Assembly (NCBI RefSeq): GCF_034190915.1 | Contig: NW_026947509.1 | Coordinates: forward strand, 30,326,767 to 30,390,766 | Direction of reading: 5' to 3' | Source of the DNA: Cavia porcellus | Taxonomy: Eukaryota; Chordata; Mammalia; Rodentia; Caviidae | DNA length: 64,000 bases | Shown here: piece by piece, positions 32,240-43,407 of the stretch | How the letters are laid out: each line of letters begins with the position of its first letter | Numbering within the stretch: the first letter of the stretch is position 1 | Notes under the pieces: model-generated | Databases searched by the model: none | Told to the model about the DNA's origin: nothing | What the model saw: only the letters and a program-made list of their open reading frames with translations | Position numbers and translations under genes: made by a program

Positions 32240-32580
32240 GCATATGTATATACATTGTGCAAAAGAGGGAAAATAAAGGAACTATTTTAAATATCTAGAC
32301 ATTTTAATTAGTTCATTTTAATTTTTTGTCCATTTATAACCTTTCTCTTCACCTTCTATTTGTGTGTGTCTGGATGCTAATATAAGTGAAGGAGTTGAAC
32401 TGTAATACTGTTTTGAAATTAACCTTTAAAGCTGAACGGTATATCCTAAACATTTTCCCCTAAATTGAAAATCAGTTTTAACATTTGATGACTACTTCAT
32501 CATGGGGTACAGATTATTTGAATACAGTTCTGTCGTACATATACAGAGATCATCTTTATTTTACTTTTCTAATTTAAAAG
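32240..32580 (-). mobile_element. Probable L1 3'-end fragment, minus
   Basis: Plus-strand words 'tttaaagctgaacggtatat' (32426-32445), 'acattttcccctaaattg', 'gatgactacttcatcatgg' and 'gtcgtacatatacag' run in the order of the antisense 3' end of a branch of L1M elements. The similarity is faint, so the boundaries are loose. Confidence 0.4.
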
Positions 32581-32806
32581 GCAACATGCTTCCCCACATG
32601 TAAATATGTTTGCTCTTCTGGACCTTTGCTGAGCATAATTTGCATAAAGTACAGTTTAGGTTTTAAGCATCTGACTGTTTTCCAGGGCTCAGCTGCCCTC
32701 CCTAGAATCTGTACTGGTTTGCAGTCTGCTAGCAGTAGTCTGTCCATTTCCCCAAATACCTCCAATAGGGGGTCTCGGCATTTTCATTCAATCCTTGACA
32801 ATTTGA

Positions 32807-32816
32807 TTTGTCTACA
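32807..32816. repeat. SINE target-site duplication, left
   Basis: TTTGTCTACA, repeated at 32921-32930. With one mismatch the duplication extends two bases to the left. Confidence 0.85.
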
Positions 32817-32920
32817 ACGATGGGCTGGGGATTTAGCTCAGTGGCTCAAGTGCTCATGTGACAAGCACAAGGTCATAAGTTTGATCCCCAGTACCAAAAA
32901 AAGAAAATAAGATTATATGG
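32817..32920 (+). mobile_element. ID-type tRNA-derived SINE, sense
   Basis: GGCTGGGGATTTAGCTCAG opens the tRNA-related body. A-box-like TAGCTCAGTGG lies at 32834-32844, a B-box-like GTTTGATCCCC at about 32879-32889, and an A-rich tail at 32895-32909. ID elements descend from BC1 RNA and, ultimately, a tRNA-like gene, and spread by L1 machinery. Flanking duplications of 10 bp or more confirm a retrotransposition event. A few changes from ID consensus (for example TCATAAG in place of CCCTGGG) suggest a lineage-specific subfamily. Not a functional tRNA gene. Confidence 0.9.
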
Positions 32921-32930
32921 TTTGTCTACA
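32921..32930. repeat. SINE target-site duplication, right
   Basis: TTTGTCTACA, exact match to the left copy. Confidence 0.85.
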
Positions 32931-33094
32931 GTGGTGTTTCATTACTGTGATCTACATTTCTTGATTTTAGTATAGTTGGAACTTCTTGATAAATATGGCT
33001 TCTTAGTTACAAACCTGATGTATGGTAATTATGAAGTGTGAAACCATCAAGACTTTGCACTAGGATATTTAATTCTTTGTGGTGATGGTGGTTC

Positions 33095-33255
33095 CAGGCA
33101 GTGGCCCAGGCCTTTGCATTGAGCTACATTTTCAGTTCTTTTTGAATTTTTTAACTTTTTAAACAGTTTCTCCCAAAGTCACTCAGTTACGCAGGAAGGG
33201 CTCACACTTACTGTCCTCCTGCCTCAGCCTTCCAAACCGCTGAGATTATGGTATA
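33095..33255 (-). mobile_element. Old B4-type (ID+B1 fused) SINE, minus
   Basis: On the plus strand an antisense ID-like half ('tgcattgagctacattttcag', about 33115-33135) is followed by a T-rich linker and an antisense B1-like half ('cactcagttacgcaggaagg', 'ctgtcctcctgcctcagcct', 'gctgagattatggt'). B4 elements are tRNA/7SL fusions found in many rodents. Strongly diverged. Confidence 0.6.
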
Positions 33256-33520
33256 ATATCCAACTTTTAAGTAAGCACGACCTCTGATTTCACACTGCTA
33301 AGTTAATCATAGATTAACAGTGTGTGGTGCCCTGCATTTTCTCCAAATGCACTGTCTGAGTTCTGCCTCCTGGAGCTAAAGGAGTTTATTAAACCCACTT
33401 CTCCTCAGCAGAGACAAATCTCTCCCGAAGAATCACGGTGCCAGTTGTCAGTCTTGTAATTTATGTTACTCGACTGTGTTTTCTATTTGTGTTTCAGATA
33501 CCAGTCCTCGAAAAGACGGA
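33256..33520. other. Unassigned sequence
   Basis: No repeat is recognised between the B4 relic and the L1 fragments to the right. Confidence 0.4.
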
Positions 33521-33569
33521 ATGTTGCTCAGAGAGTTGGAAGTTTTGGCTCCTGTCCCGTTCCACTCCA

Positions 33570-33700
33570 GACAGGCAAAATTAGCACCACATTTTTCATA
33601 GTAATTGTTGTGTGGTATCGCGTTGCATGAACGTGGTGCAATTTATCCACTGGCCCAAGGATGGACGTGGCAACTGCTTCAAATACTCTTTCTGACACAA
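33570..33700 (-). mobile_element. Probable L1 3'-end fragment, minus
   Basis: 'catttttcatagtaattgtt' (33591-), 'gtggtatcgcgttgcatgaa', 'gtgcaatttatccactggcccaaggatgg' (33636-33664) follow the antisense L1 word order TTTTTATTGCTG, GTATTCCATTGTATG, ACAATTTATCCA, GATGGACATT. Possibly the 3' end of the same L1 whose ORF2 is recognised at 34.3-34.8 kb. Confidence 0.5.
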
Positions 33701-34289
33701 GCGCTCCAACGCACGTCCTCCTGAGGGACACTGTCTGTGGGGTGCACCAAGGGAGACCCAGGAGCGCAGAGTCGCCCTGCATCAGCATCATGGAAGAGAC
33801 AAACAGTCCTCAGAGAACTCTTCCCACTCACACTCCCTCCTCTCCATCCCACAGTGGACAGCATGTTTGCCATTTCTGCAGCCTTTGCCCTGTTTTAATC
33901 GTGCAGACTTTCGAGTGTTACCTTTCACACTTACTTCTCAGATCTACCTGGAATTTAGCATGGGGAAATTGTCAGAAATATTTAATCCGATCTTGCATGC
34001 AGGACCGTGCAGCTTTCTGGAGCACACACTAGCCTTTCTGCCACTCCGCAGACACAGAGCTCTCGTGGTGTAAACCCGCACGGGACAGCTTACAGGGCCT
34101 CAGCTCTCTGTTCTAGGTGTGTTTGCTTGTCTCTGCATGGAGGTGGCCACATTCCAATCACCATCCATCCCCACAGCACCGAGGGTGCTGCCCGCTGTTC
34201 TTAGCTCTTCTGTGGATTTGCTGATTAAAAACTACAGTTTCACTGACTGTGCTTCGGAATTCTGACTGGGGTATCACGAACTTCACAAT

Positions 34290-34790
34290 TTAATTTAGAG
34301 AGGCTTGATATCTGTTTAAAGTTGGCTCTTCCTGTAAACCCAGAACATGTCTCCCCTTATTCAGTTTCTTAAAAATTCTGTTATAGTTTTCTCAATAAAA
34401 CACAGACTCTCATTCTATTTATTCCCAGATTCTTGTAAGTTTGTTGTATTCCTGGAGAAATTTTTGTAATTACATTTTTGAATTTATCGTTGCTGGAAAT
34501 AAAAATGAAGTTTCTTTCCCATCCTTTCCTCTTTATATTTTATTCAGTTTGGGTTCTGTTTTTCTTTTTTTTCCCCAGGGAAAGGGGATATTTTTTCTTT
34601 GTCTTATACTCCCTATGGTTCAAATGTGATACAAGTTAGAAGCAATGATAACAGATGGCTTTTTCTTGTTTTTCATTTTAAAGTAAGAGCTTCTCAAGTT
34701 TTACTACACAAACAAGATGACTTCTAACTGATGTATTGGTGTTTTTTTTTAAACAAGCTCGGAACGTTCCCTTTCCTTGTTACTTTGCTG
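34290..34790 (-). mobile_element. L1 ORF2 fragment, minus
   Basis: The plus strand is T-rich and reads 'attctatttattcccagatt' (34413-34432), 'cctggagaaatttttgtaat', 'tgaatttatcgttgctggaa', 'gtttctttcccatcctttcc', then 'agaagcaatgataacagatgg'. This is the typical antisense of the ORF2 segment downstream of the reverse-transcriptase catalytic core in old L1M elements. It carries many stops. Confidence 0.65.
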
Positions 34791-36700
34791 AGCTGTTATG
34801 TGGTCAGATATATAAACGTTACGTTTACCCGAGTACTTTTCTGTATCTGTGGAGATGACCATAAGGTTTCTTTATGAATCTGGCAGCCTAGTGAGTTACA
34901 TTAGTAGAGGCTTCCACATCCATAAGCTAAGCCTGAAAAACCCAGCGAACCAAACACTGACCCCAGGCAATCACCTAACAAAAGGAATAGCAGCTCTCGG
35001 CAAGCAGCCTGCATATGGATGCAGAGTCAGGACTGAGCAGTGTGGGAGTTATTGCTTCACAACCAATCATAGATATTACACAGTTTTAATACTGACAAAA
35101 AATGGCAGAGCTACCAACACCAGGTGAGTAGGTAGAAGTTGGGCAGGAGGAAGGGCAGATGCACTCACTTGCCATCTGTTTTCTTACTAGTTCATGTCTG
35201 CAGCTCCTAATGGTTATACTGGGCAGAGTCAAAGCAGCAAATTAACAGGAACCGTGAGAAGCTGAAGTGAGAGACACGATGCGGGGCCCTTGTGTTAATG
35301 CTCATCATCTATTTTTCTTCATTTTCCAAAAGTCCTTCATAAATCAACTTGTTTTCTCATACCAGGAGTCCGGTCAAGAGTCTCAATTGTCTGTCTTAAG
35401 AATATGGTGAGAAAAATAAAAAACAGAGACAAGTATAGTGTTACATCAACTGCTGGGAAGTCAATGTCTCTGGATCAGACTCCTCCACTCCCAAAGCAGC
35501 CACTGTTTATTAGGTGTATGCGGTGACAGGCAGGGCTAGCAAAGGATAAAATTCATCAGAAGACTCAGACTCAAGAGGTGTAGATGATCTTATGTTAAGA
35601 AGAGTCCATGGGAAATCTCAGATGATTGGCAGCAATTATCCCAAACCTCCCTTATCCCCTAGGGAAATATGCAAACTTAGCCATTGTGAATTTTTGGTCC
35701 CCAACATTCTCACAGTGAAGAAGCAAGCAAGCAAACAAACAAACATAAACAACTTACCTAAAATTCCTTAGTTCCCTAAAATTCAACCTATGGCACTTTT
35801 AATACACAACATTATAACATGATCTAATTTTCATCAAAGTGTCTCTCCATCTATCTATTCCAGTATCGATCCATTGTGACTTTTCTGGAATTGTGCTGAC
35901 ATTACCCCCCTTATTAATTGCTTGGATTATCCACAGAAAGCCGCAAGCATTTTGTTTTCAAAACAGTAAAGACATTCCCCCTCCACTCCCCACTCCCAGT
36001 TTAGTAAAAACCTTCTTTGCTCTCCTTGCTTCTACCTCCATCCTCCCCAGCAAAGAGGTCATTGTCACCCCGTTTCCTTCTGTCCTCTCCTGGGTGTCAC
36101 TCCTCGGCTGTCTCTTGGGTACAGTGGCATCATCATACAGCACAGGACACTCAGAAAGCTGCTTTCCCTGGCTTTCTCAATACTTCCGCTCTGCCTACCT
36201 TGTCTGCTTCATTATTCAGGAAGCGCTAACATCCCACAGGCTCTGTGGAACACCTCTGGGCTCTGCCTGCGTCTGTGCAATCCGTCTTTTCATGCTCTGA
36301 TCTTCCTGGAGTAACTCAGTATTTTGGTATCATTCTTCTTCTCCACCATCCCTTGGATCATTCTCAGATACTTATTTTCCCACATGTGACTTAGCATCAT
36401 TTTGAGAAGTTCCAACAGGTCCTATTAGTATCTTACTTCTATTTCATGGAATATATAACCTAATTTAGGGTAATTTATTTCCTGACACAATTGTGCCTCC
36501 TCTTCCAAAGATAAGATATGTTATCTCATTTACTCACAGAAAATATCCCTCAGTAGCCATTATGTCTCTCAGCAGAATAAAATATCATCTTCATCTAAGT
36601 CCTGAAGTTGTCTTACAAAATGTAATCCTTCCTGCTCAAATGGTATTGCCATTCAAATGGGATTGTAAATGTTCATTTTTCAAATAAAGAGAGCTTCTGA
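34791..36700. other. Unassigned non-coding DNA
   Basis: Nothing is confidently recognised. A short (AAGC)n(AAAC)n run lies at 35721-35746. An open frame of 153 codons (35839-36300) shows no domain. Some L1 or L2 decay is likely in the AT-rich parts. Confidence 0.4.
35721..35746. repeat. (AAGC)n(AAAC)n short tandem repeat
   Basis: Three AAGC units pass into three AAAC units. Compound, short. Confidence 0.88.
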
Positions 36701-36739
36701 TCTTGATATATTAAGTTTAAAACAAGCAAACCTCTGAAT

Positions 36740-37010
36740 TTTGCTATCCAGTCTAATAATTTCTTGATTATTTTGATATTTTTATGTATACATCTCCAAA
36801 TTATCTCTTATCTGATTGCCTTGGCTGGTATTTCCAAAACAGTACTAAGTAACAGTGAAGATAAGCATTATTCTCATCATCCTGACTTTGATTAAAATAG
36901 TTTTATTGTGTCATCCTTAAGCATAGCAATGATTTTTGTTTTGAGATTTTAAAAATCACACTCGAGATCTACAATGAATTCTTAGCTAACACCAATGGTA
37001 TTAGTGTGTA
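36740..37010 (-). mobile_element. L1 ORF2 fragment, minus
   Basis: 'tctcttatctgattgccttggctgg' style words near 36803-36830, then 'agtactaagtaacagtgaag' and 'ttattctcatcatcctgactttg' (36841-36890), match the antisense of the L1 ORF2 reverse-transcriptase region (CTGATTGCTCTGGCTAG, AGTACTATGTTGAATAG, GGGCATCCTTGTC). The coverage partly repeats that of the 34.3-34.8 kb fragment, so it is a separate or rearranged copy. Confidence 0.65.
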
Positions 37011-37760
37011 TATGAAATTAAGATGTATTGAATCTCAGCAGATGAGTCCTTCAGCATGTATTAGGTTGGTTATGCTGCTTTTTTCCTTCAGCTCACTGGC
37101 TGTCAAATTGATTAATAGGTCTACATGTCACTTAGTCAGCATCGATGCCCCTGTTTTTAAATCCTTTCAAAGCGGAAGGCTATGCAGATGCAGGGCTGGG
37201 TGGATTCAGATTCTGAGGTTTGCATTCAGGTCCCAGGTGGGTGGCAGCTTTTCACCACTAGCTCATCATTCAGGCAGCAGGGACATTTAGGGGGTGCTGA
37301 AGGACACAGAGGTGGAATCTAGACTTTGGGGTATTCTTGTGTACCCCAACACCAAAAGGCCCTGTTTGTTTTTCTGCATAGCTTGCCAGGCATCACCCAC
37401 ATGCATACAGGAGCCCAACCTGGTGTGGACCCCAGTTCAGGACAAGTTGCCGCCCCTCCCTGTTAATCCTCCTGGTCTCCCTGGTTAGATGCTGGTCCAC
37501 AGTGCTGGGACTGTGTCCTCTTCCCTGCAGTCTGGACATGAGGTCCAGGCTGGAGTCTCTCTTTCCTTTAACCAGCCTCCTGCCCCTTACCTAACAGAAC
37601 TTGGCCAGGCCTACAACTGGGGCCCCTCTGTCACCTCAAGGCCATGTGTCTTCCTCCAAGTCTGTATCCCTGGGTCACTCAGTGGTCATGATGTTTTTAT
37701 GGGGGGATGCTGCTCCCCAGGGCTGTCCAATGGAAAGGCAGGCTTGTAAAAGCCTGGCAC
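37011..37760. other. Unique non-coding DNA
   Basis: No repeat or exon is recognised. The 5' part of the mariner copy on the right may begin within its right end. Confidence 0.4.
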
Positions 37761-37764
37761 TGTG

Positions 37765-38038
37765 TCCTCATCCACCTCATTCGCTGGACCCAGCACCATG
37801 TGATTTTGGACTCTTCCCCACAGTCAAAATGACTATGAAAAATAAATGTTTTCAATCGATTCAGACATCGAGGCAGACGCGAGAGCACAATTATAGACAC
37901 TTATGAAAGAGTACTTCCAGAGCTGCTTCAGAAAGTGACAAGGACCATGGGCTAAGTGCTTGAAGCAAGGAGAAGGATTCTGAGGAGGTTTAATGACAAT
38001 GTGTCTTTTACTGTAATGAATTTTCAATTTAAATAATG
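37765..38038 (+). mobile_element. Mariner-type DNA transposon remnant with transposase motif, sense
   Basis: The plus frame shows HPPHSLDPAPCDFGLFP (37771-37820), the hallmark of mariner DD34D transposases, in which the last catalytic aspartate sits in the (A)PxD block. Here that Asp codon is 37802-37804. It continues 'VKMTMKNKCFQSIQ' and then breaks down by frameshift. Nucleotide matches to the 14.4 and 56 kb copies go on to the 3' end ('ggttTAATGACAATG...CTTTTACTGTAATG', about 37985-38020). The two upstream catalytic aspartates are missing, so the copy is dead. Confidence 0.8.
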
Positions 38039-38041
38039 ACT

Positions 38042-38190
38042 GCGCAGGCATAGTAGCACATGCTTGTAATCTCGGCACTCAGAAGGCAGAGGGAGGAGCA
38101 TTGCCATGAGTTCAAGGGCATCCTGAGCTACGTGAGTTCTAAGCCAGTCTGAACAGCACAGCAGCACCCTGTCTCAAGAAAAACAAAAAA
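38042..38190 (+). mobile_element. B1 SINE, sense
   Basis: 'gcatagtagcacatgcttgtaatc' (38048-) carries the A-box region. Then come 'cggcactcagaaggcagagg', 'gagttcaagggcatcctgag', 'ctacgtgagttctaagccag' and an A-rich tail (38177-38190). It lies directly after the mariner 3' end. It is more diverged than the 63.6 kb copy. No clear duplication. Confidence 0.85.
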
Positions 38191-41029
38191 GTGAATAAAA
38201 CCACTACGTTTTGATCACATCACACACTTTTGCATACGTTATTACAGTTCAACCTCACGGGTGTATAATTCACACGACATGGCTCCAGTTCTTCAGGTGA
38301 GGCTCTGCGGCCTTGAAGAGGTCAGAGTGGGTTCACCTCCTGACCTGGGCACAGAGGGCTGGGGCTAACTGGGGGCCACTGGGATTCCTAATCTGTGTTG
38401 ACCTCAGAAAAGCAGCAACCACAGCCCCCCTAGGTATGTTTTAAAGTCTTGAGAATGTGAGCGTGTTCCTTCAGACCAACCCCCGCTACACCCAGATGGA
38501 ATGAATAACAGCCGCTTTCCACTGATCTGTGCTCGCCACTTCTGCAGGAAACCTCAGGAAGCAGGAGGGAGCCGGAGGAAGTCAGATCTAAAGAAACACC
38601 GAGAGTCCATAAAGAATAATTACAACTGTGAGCCCGGGGAAGAGGAAGCAGGCTTGGGAGCCCGATAAATAGGATTTTATTAACTTGTTAACCTTGCCAG
38701 CCTATCTCAGAGGCTCAAAGGGAAGCTTCGGACCCAGCAATGACTGTGACCCATGGGGTCCGGCGGACACCAAGGTGGGACCAGAGGCCCATGTTTATAC
38801 AAGGAAGGAAAGCACAGATGCCCAGTTTATGATCTTTGGTCTCTATTGTTGGGGGAGATTTTCTGGAAGGACATTATCTGGAAACACAAAACTGATGGCA
38901 TTTCATCCTTAGTCATGCTGGAGATGAAAGACATGATTTTTTAAAAAAAAAATATGAAGTGAAATGCATTTCTCCCTGTCATGTGAGGTTTAAGCCATGC
39001 CTGGTAAATATAATTTTAAACCTGGAAATCAGTGACATCAGGCCTTTTCCACTTCCACAGCCACCATGATTGTGAAGGAGGTAGGCGCCGCAAGGTATCT
39101 TCAGCATGGTGACCCTGAAGCCCCTCACTGCAAACTCAGTGCCTATGTGCAGCAGGCAGCGTGGCCTGAGGGTCAGGGCCTCAGTTTCCCCCTCAAAGGC
39201 CTGAGCAGGGTATAGTCCTGAAAGCCATGGGCAGCTGAGTCATCTGCCTCTGTGACCTGGCAGGCAGAGTCAGCTCTGGAGAGATGTTCCTGCAATGATT
39301 GGTCCTGTGCGCCCACTGGGGTCCCCCTAGAGAGGCTGGTGGCCAGGGAGGCAGCCTGGCAGGCACTGGTGCACAAAAGTCTCTTTTTGAGGGTCTGGAA
39401 ATGGCTTTGGGGGGTCACTGGTCTCTAACCTGCCAAGGGATTCCCATGTTGGGGGTAAATGCAGAGTCCTCACATTGCCTCTGGGCCCCGTATGTCCTAA
39501 GGTCCTTCTGCCCTTGTGGCCTGGGGACATCTTCACTCCCTCTGTGCCAGCCATGGGCACACACACCCTCAGGCAACTCCTCACCACCCTCAGATCTCTG
39601 CCTAGTAACCTGATCTCCCTCACAGCGAGGCTCCAAACTGGCGATTCCTGGTGGATTCTCCTCACTTTTGCTCCATTCTTCCACTGGATCATAGGCCAGG
39701 TTACCCTGTGGCTTATGCTGTGGGCCCATTTCCTTTACTGAGTCTGCCGCTTGTCTCCATGGGGAGGTTAAGCACTCTGCAGGCAGGGGCTCTATAAGCA
39801 CACTTCGGTGCACGGTCCCTGAAAACACGACCTCTTGTGTGGATCTTGCTGTCTCCTCCCTTCCTGCTGGACCCAGGGACACCAGGGTTGACTAAAAAGC
39901 CTTTACATATGGCCCCGGGTATGTCTTCGTTTACCCCGGACCCCTGACAGGATTCCAGCACAAACAGAACTGGCCCGCATCTCTCGGCCAACACTTGTTG
40001 GTGGGCCGGGCCCTATACGGTGGGCTGTCAGTTGTGATTTACAGGATCTGGAGCCGGGCCGGATGGGAAAGACCCCAAGGCTGTGATCTCCCAGCCTTGA
40101 CTCTGAATGTCCTGGCTCCAGTCTGGCCACAGCAGACAGCGGCTGCTCCTCTAAGGAGGTGACCAGCATATAAATATGGAGAGGGTGTTATCCTAAGGCT
40201 GTGTAGAAAAATAGGGTGGAGAGAGGCTGCTGGCCATCGGATTGACAGGAAACACAGTCCGCTCTTTCCTGCCTAATCAAGAGCCCTCTCTCTCTGAGGG
40301 TGCGAACTCCATTTTTTCTATTTGTCTTTCTCTCTTTCTTCTCTTGTGGAATGCATTTATTTATTTTTTCTCTTAGTTGACAGGGAAGTTACATAAAGGC
40401 ATAGGAATTTCAGACTGAAAGAGAAACCCTATTCAATGGATGCCAACAAGATCCTTGCAGCTGGTACAGTTTCGTTGATCTGGAAGCCTGGACCAGCAGG
40501 GAAATCACAGCAGAGTGAATGATAACCTCAGGTTAGCACAATAGAAACTGCACGCATCACTGTTTCCATGGCAACCTGAAGGAACCTTTTTCTGGCTGAC
40601 ACTGGGAGCCAAAGCCAAGGCTGTGTGACGGAGGTGCCCCGAAGTTGTTCTGTCCAGATGTCTGTGTGGCCCACACATGCAAAGAGACATGTTAGGCACC
40701 TAGAAGGCCACGGCTCTTCTGAATCATTTTTATGCAGTGCAGTTTTGCACCATGTTTTTTAGCAGGCTGAATAATATGATTGCGTCAAATAGACAACGTA
40801 AGAAATGAATCACTTTTATATCAGTGGCAAAGCTTTTTATTTCATGCCTGTTCTGAGCAAAAATTTTGTTGACATATATATAGACATACTTTTTCTCTAG
40901 GACAATCTTTAGGTCTACAAGGTAAATCTACTTTTATGGCAAGTTAACACAGTGGTGGCATGATTTTTACTATTTTGAATCAAGATCCCCAAAAGAGTGA
41001 ACATTCAATGATCTCCACACCTTCACCTC
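38191..41029. other. Unassigned non-coding DNA
   Basis: No clear repeat or exon in about 2.8 kb. At 39415-39994 two overlapping minus-strand frames (155 and 93 codons) stand out but have no recognised domain. A TATA-like word at 40167-40178 is not supported by other promoter features. 40280-40380 is pyrimidine-rich. Confidence 0.4.
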
Positions 41030-41360
41030 TAGAAATATGTACTGAAAAAAATATAAAAGAATGTAGCCTGTAATTTTTGTTCAAGGATATTCAGTGAAGT
41101 CTTATTTATAACAATGAAAAAAATGGAAACTTAAAAACGTCTAGCAGGAAAAAAATGATTAAATAAACTATGGCACAATCCATACAAATCAGATTCCCAT
41201 GGACTATTAAAGTCTGATAAAATATAGAAGGAATATATCACAATATGTCTAGGCATTATTTTTAAACTATGCTTATAGATGGTTTTTATTTCATTTCATA
41301 TTTTTTCTATTTTCCAATTATTGTTTACAGGACTCATATATTTTATTTTTAGAGAAAATA
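41030..41360 (+). mobile_element. L1 3'-end fragment, sense
   Basis: 'caaggatattcagtgaagtc' (41083-), 'ttatttataacaatgaaaaaa', 'tggaaacttaaaaacgtcta', 'gattaaataaactatggcac' and 'aatccatacaaatcagattcc' are in the order of the ORF2 C-terminal end and 3' UTR of L1M4/L1ME-type elements. Old, with many stops. Confidence 0.7.
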
Positions 41361-42560
41361 ATCAACACTGTCTTTGTCCATAATGAACTCAGCCCCGAGT
41401 AGTAACCAGGTGGATCATCCAGAGGGTTTGGTTGAGCCTGGTATTTGAGAACAGTTGAAATAAGTGGTGGTCAGTGTCTCAAGCCCCCAGAGGGAAAGCA
41501 CCTGGGGTTAAAACACAGTGTCCCTGTGCCCTTGGGCCCACAAAGTTCCGTGCAATTTGGGGAAGATGAGTCACGAGACAGGGAACCGCCCTCACCCACA
41601 TCACCGTGCCTGGTACCTTCAAGGGCAGGGACTCTGCCGTGTTCTTTCTGTCTTGAAGACCCAACGTTTCTCCTCCATTCTTTGTCACGTCCTGAGATGC
41701 CCTCCAGCGTCTTTCCTCCTCCTTTGTCAGGAGACCAGAAGGGTGAGGCTCTGTCTTCAGGGCTTGCTGATGAAACAGCACCATTGGCATCTCACATTCC
41801 CACCCATGATTTACTTTCAGAGAGCAAAAATAATGCCTTCAGACCTTCAGTGGCTCCAGCAAACATAAACCATGTCTCTGCAAAACAGCTGTTTGATTAA
41901 TGAAGCCAATTCTGGCGAACAACTTCAAAATTCCAGGCAAAAGAAAAGCCAATAAAAACCTATCTGCCTTGCCAAGCCCAGCCAGATGCCACATCCAGGA
42001 GGCAGCAGGGCCCTGCCACAGTTCTCGTGACCTCTGCACCCTACCAGTCACAGTGCACACAGGGAGGCTCCTGTTCTGCAGGCAAATGCTCTGTTTCCTC
42101 GGGCTTCTTCATCAGGGAAGGTTCATCAGCCAGCACCATGGACGAGTGACCTCTGACCCAGTGGAATCAGAGATGCATAGTGTGAAATGTAACCTGTATG
42201 TCTTACAGATTTATTATGGTGTGGGGCTGAGAACATGAACCACACCAGGGCACTAGGAGTTGAGCAGTCACCACCTGTCTCCCCAGGAGATGGGTCCTGT
42301 GTTCCCTAGAATGTCCTGGCTACCTGGCACAGAGAAGAGGCCATTCCAAAAATAGTCACCTCATGTTGAGAAAGTCATTTCCAAACCCTGGCTGGGCACA
42401 CATATTTATAGAGCAAGTATTTAGCAAGCACTTTCTGTATAGTCACAGATGGAACAAGGTGGGTATAGCAAGACGGTGCTAAGGGAAAGTACAGACCCCA
42501 GGCACCTGGGGGACCCTGGCCATGGCCAGGTGCACCCACTGCAAAGAGGCGGGCTGAGCC
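41361..42560. other. Unique non-coding DNA
   Basis: No repeat is assigned. A 151-codon plus-strand frame (41445-41900) has no recognised domain and two other frames are open across the same region. Confidence 0.45.
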
Positions 42561-42611
42561 TGCTTCTGAGGTCCGTCCTGGACATGGTCCAGAGAGTTTT
42601 GTACCATTATT
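42561..42611. repeat. 51-bp perfect direct repeat, copy 1
   Basis: Starts TGCTTCTGAGGTCCGTCC and ends TTTGTACCATTATT. Every base recurs at 43357-43407. The flanks on both sides differ, so the match ends sharply. Confidence 0.95.
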
Positions 42612-43356
42612 CATCAACTCAAGAATCATTCATTGGCCAGGAAACAGAGGAGCCAGGTGAGCTTTATCCCTCCAGAGAGCACAGCAGGAGAGATGGGCAA
42701 ACCAGGTGGTATCCAAAAGGTGAAGCAGGGTAGACAAGGCGTCCTGATCAGACAGCGTGCCATCCCGAGGCACGGCAAAGAGGAAACTGCAGTGCTTTAA
42801 TGGACTGCGATTGTCCACGGAGGCCCAGGCCCAGGTATCGGGGGTGGAAAGAGAACAGATAGATGATGGCAAGATGGAGTGGTGCATTATTCTCCCAAAT
42901 TCCTGCTGAGTTCCATGGAATTGAGGCTCCCACAGGGCTCGTGGAAATAACAGTAAGAAATCAAACCTGTGTTTGAGCACAGACGTCACCTACCAGGAAG
43001 ACCCGATCTGAGCAACAGTGTAGCGTCACTCATCGGCTCCTGGCTGGGGCTTTGTCTCCAAGGCAACAGATTTATTTTGATTTCTGAAAGGTGTCATTGG
43101 ATTTTTAAACCCATTTGTAAGAAGATCATTCAGTAAAGGCACAGTTCTGGGAGTTCTGATGGGCTTGAAGCGATGGTCACATCGAGATCAGTAAAGAACT
43201 GCTCTGTGGGGCCCTCGAATCTTTTGTGGCCCACATTTTCCACGTGGGTTCATAATGACCTTGTCTTCCCAAGACAAAAACCAGAGGTGGGCTGATGAGC
43301 ACTAAAATCCGGAAGGCCTAAACTCAGGCCTAAATCAGGAATTCCCCCGACTGAAG
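42612..43356. other. Sequence between the two 51-bp repeats
   Basis: Contains no recognised repeat. A 119-codon minus-strand frame (42630-42989) has no domain. Confidence 0.45.
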
Positions 43357-43407
43357 TGCTTCTGAGGTCCGTCCTGGACATGGTCCAGAGAGTTTTGTAC
43401 CATTATT
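43357..43407. repeat. 51-bp perfect direct repeat, copy 2
   Basis: Identical to 42561-42611, 796 bases downstream in the same orientation. Confidence 0.95.

Noticed and set aside
32817..32920. Functional tRNA gene
   Set aside because: A-box and B-box words are present, but the body lacks a foldable cloverleaf, and it has an A-rich tail and target duplications, so it is a SINE.
40160..40185. TATA-like word 'atataaatatgg' as a promoter
   Set aside because: No CCAAT box, CpG cluster or transcript feature nearby. Isolated TATA words are common in AT-rich DNA.
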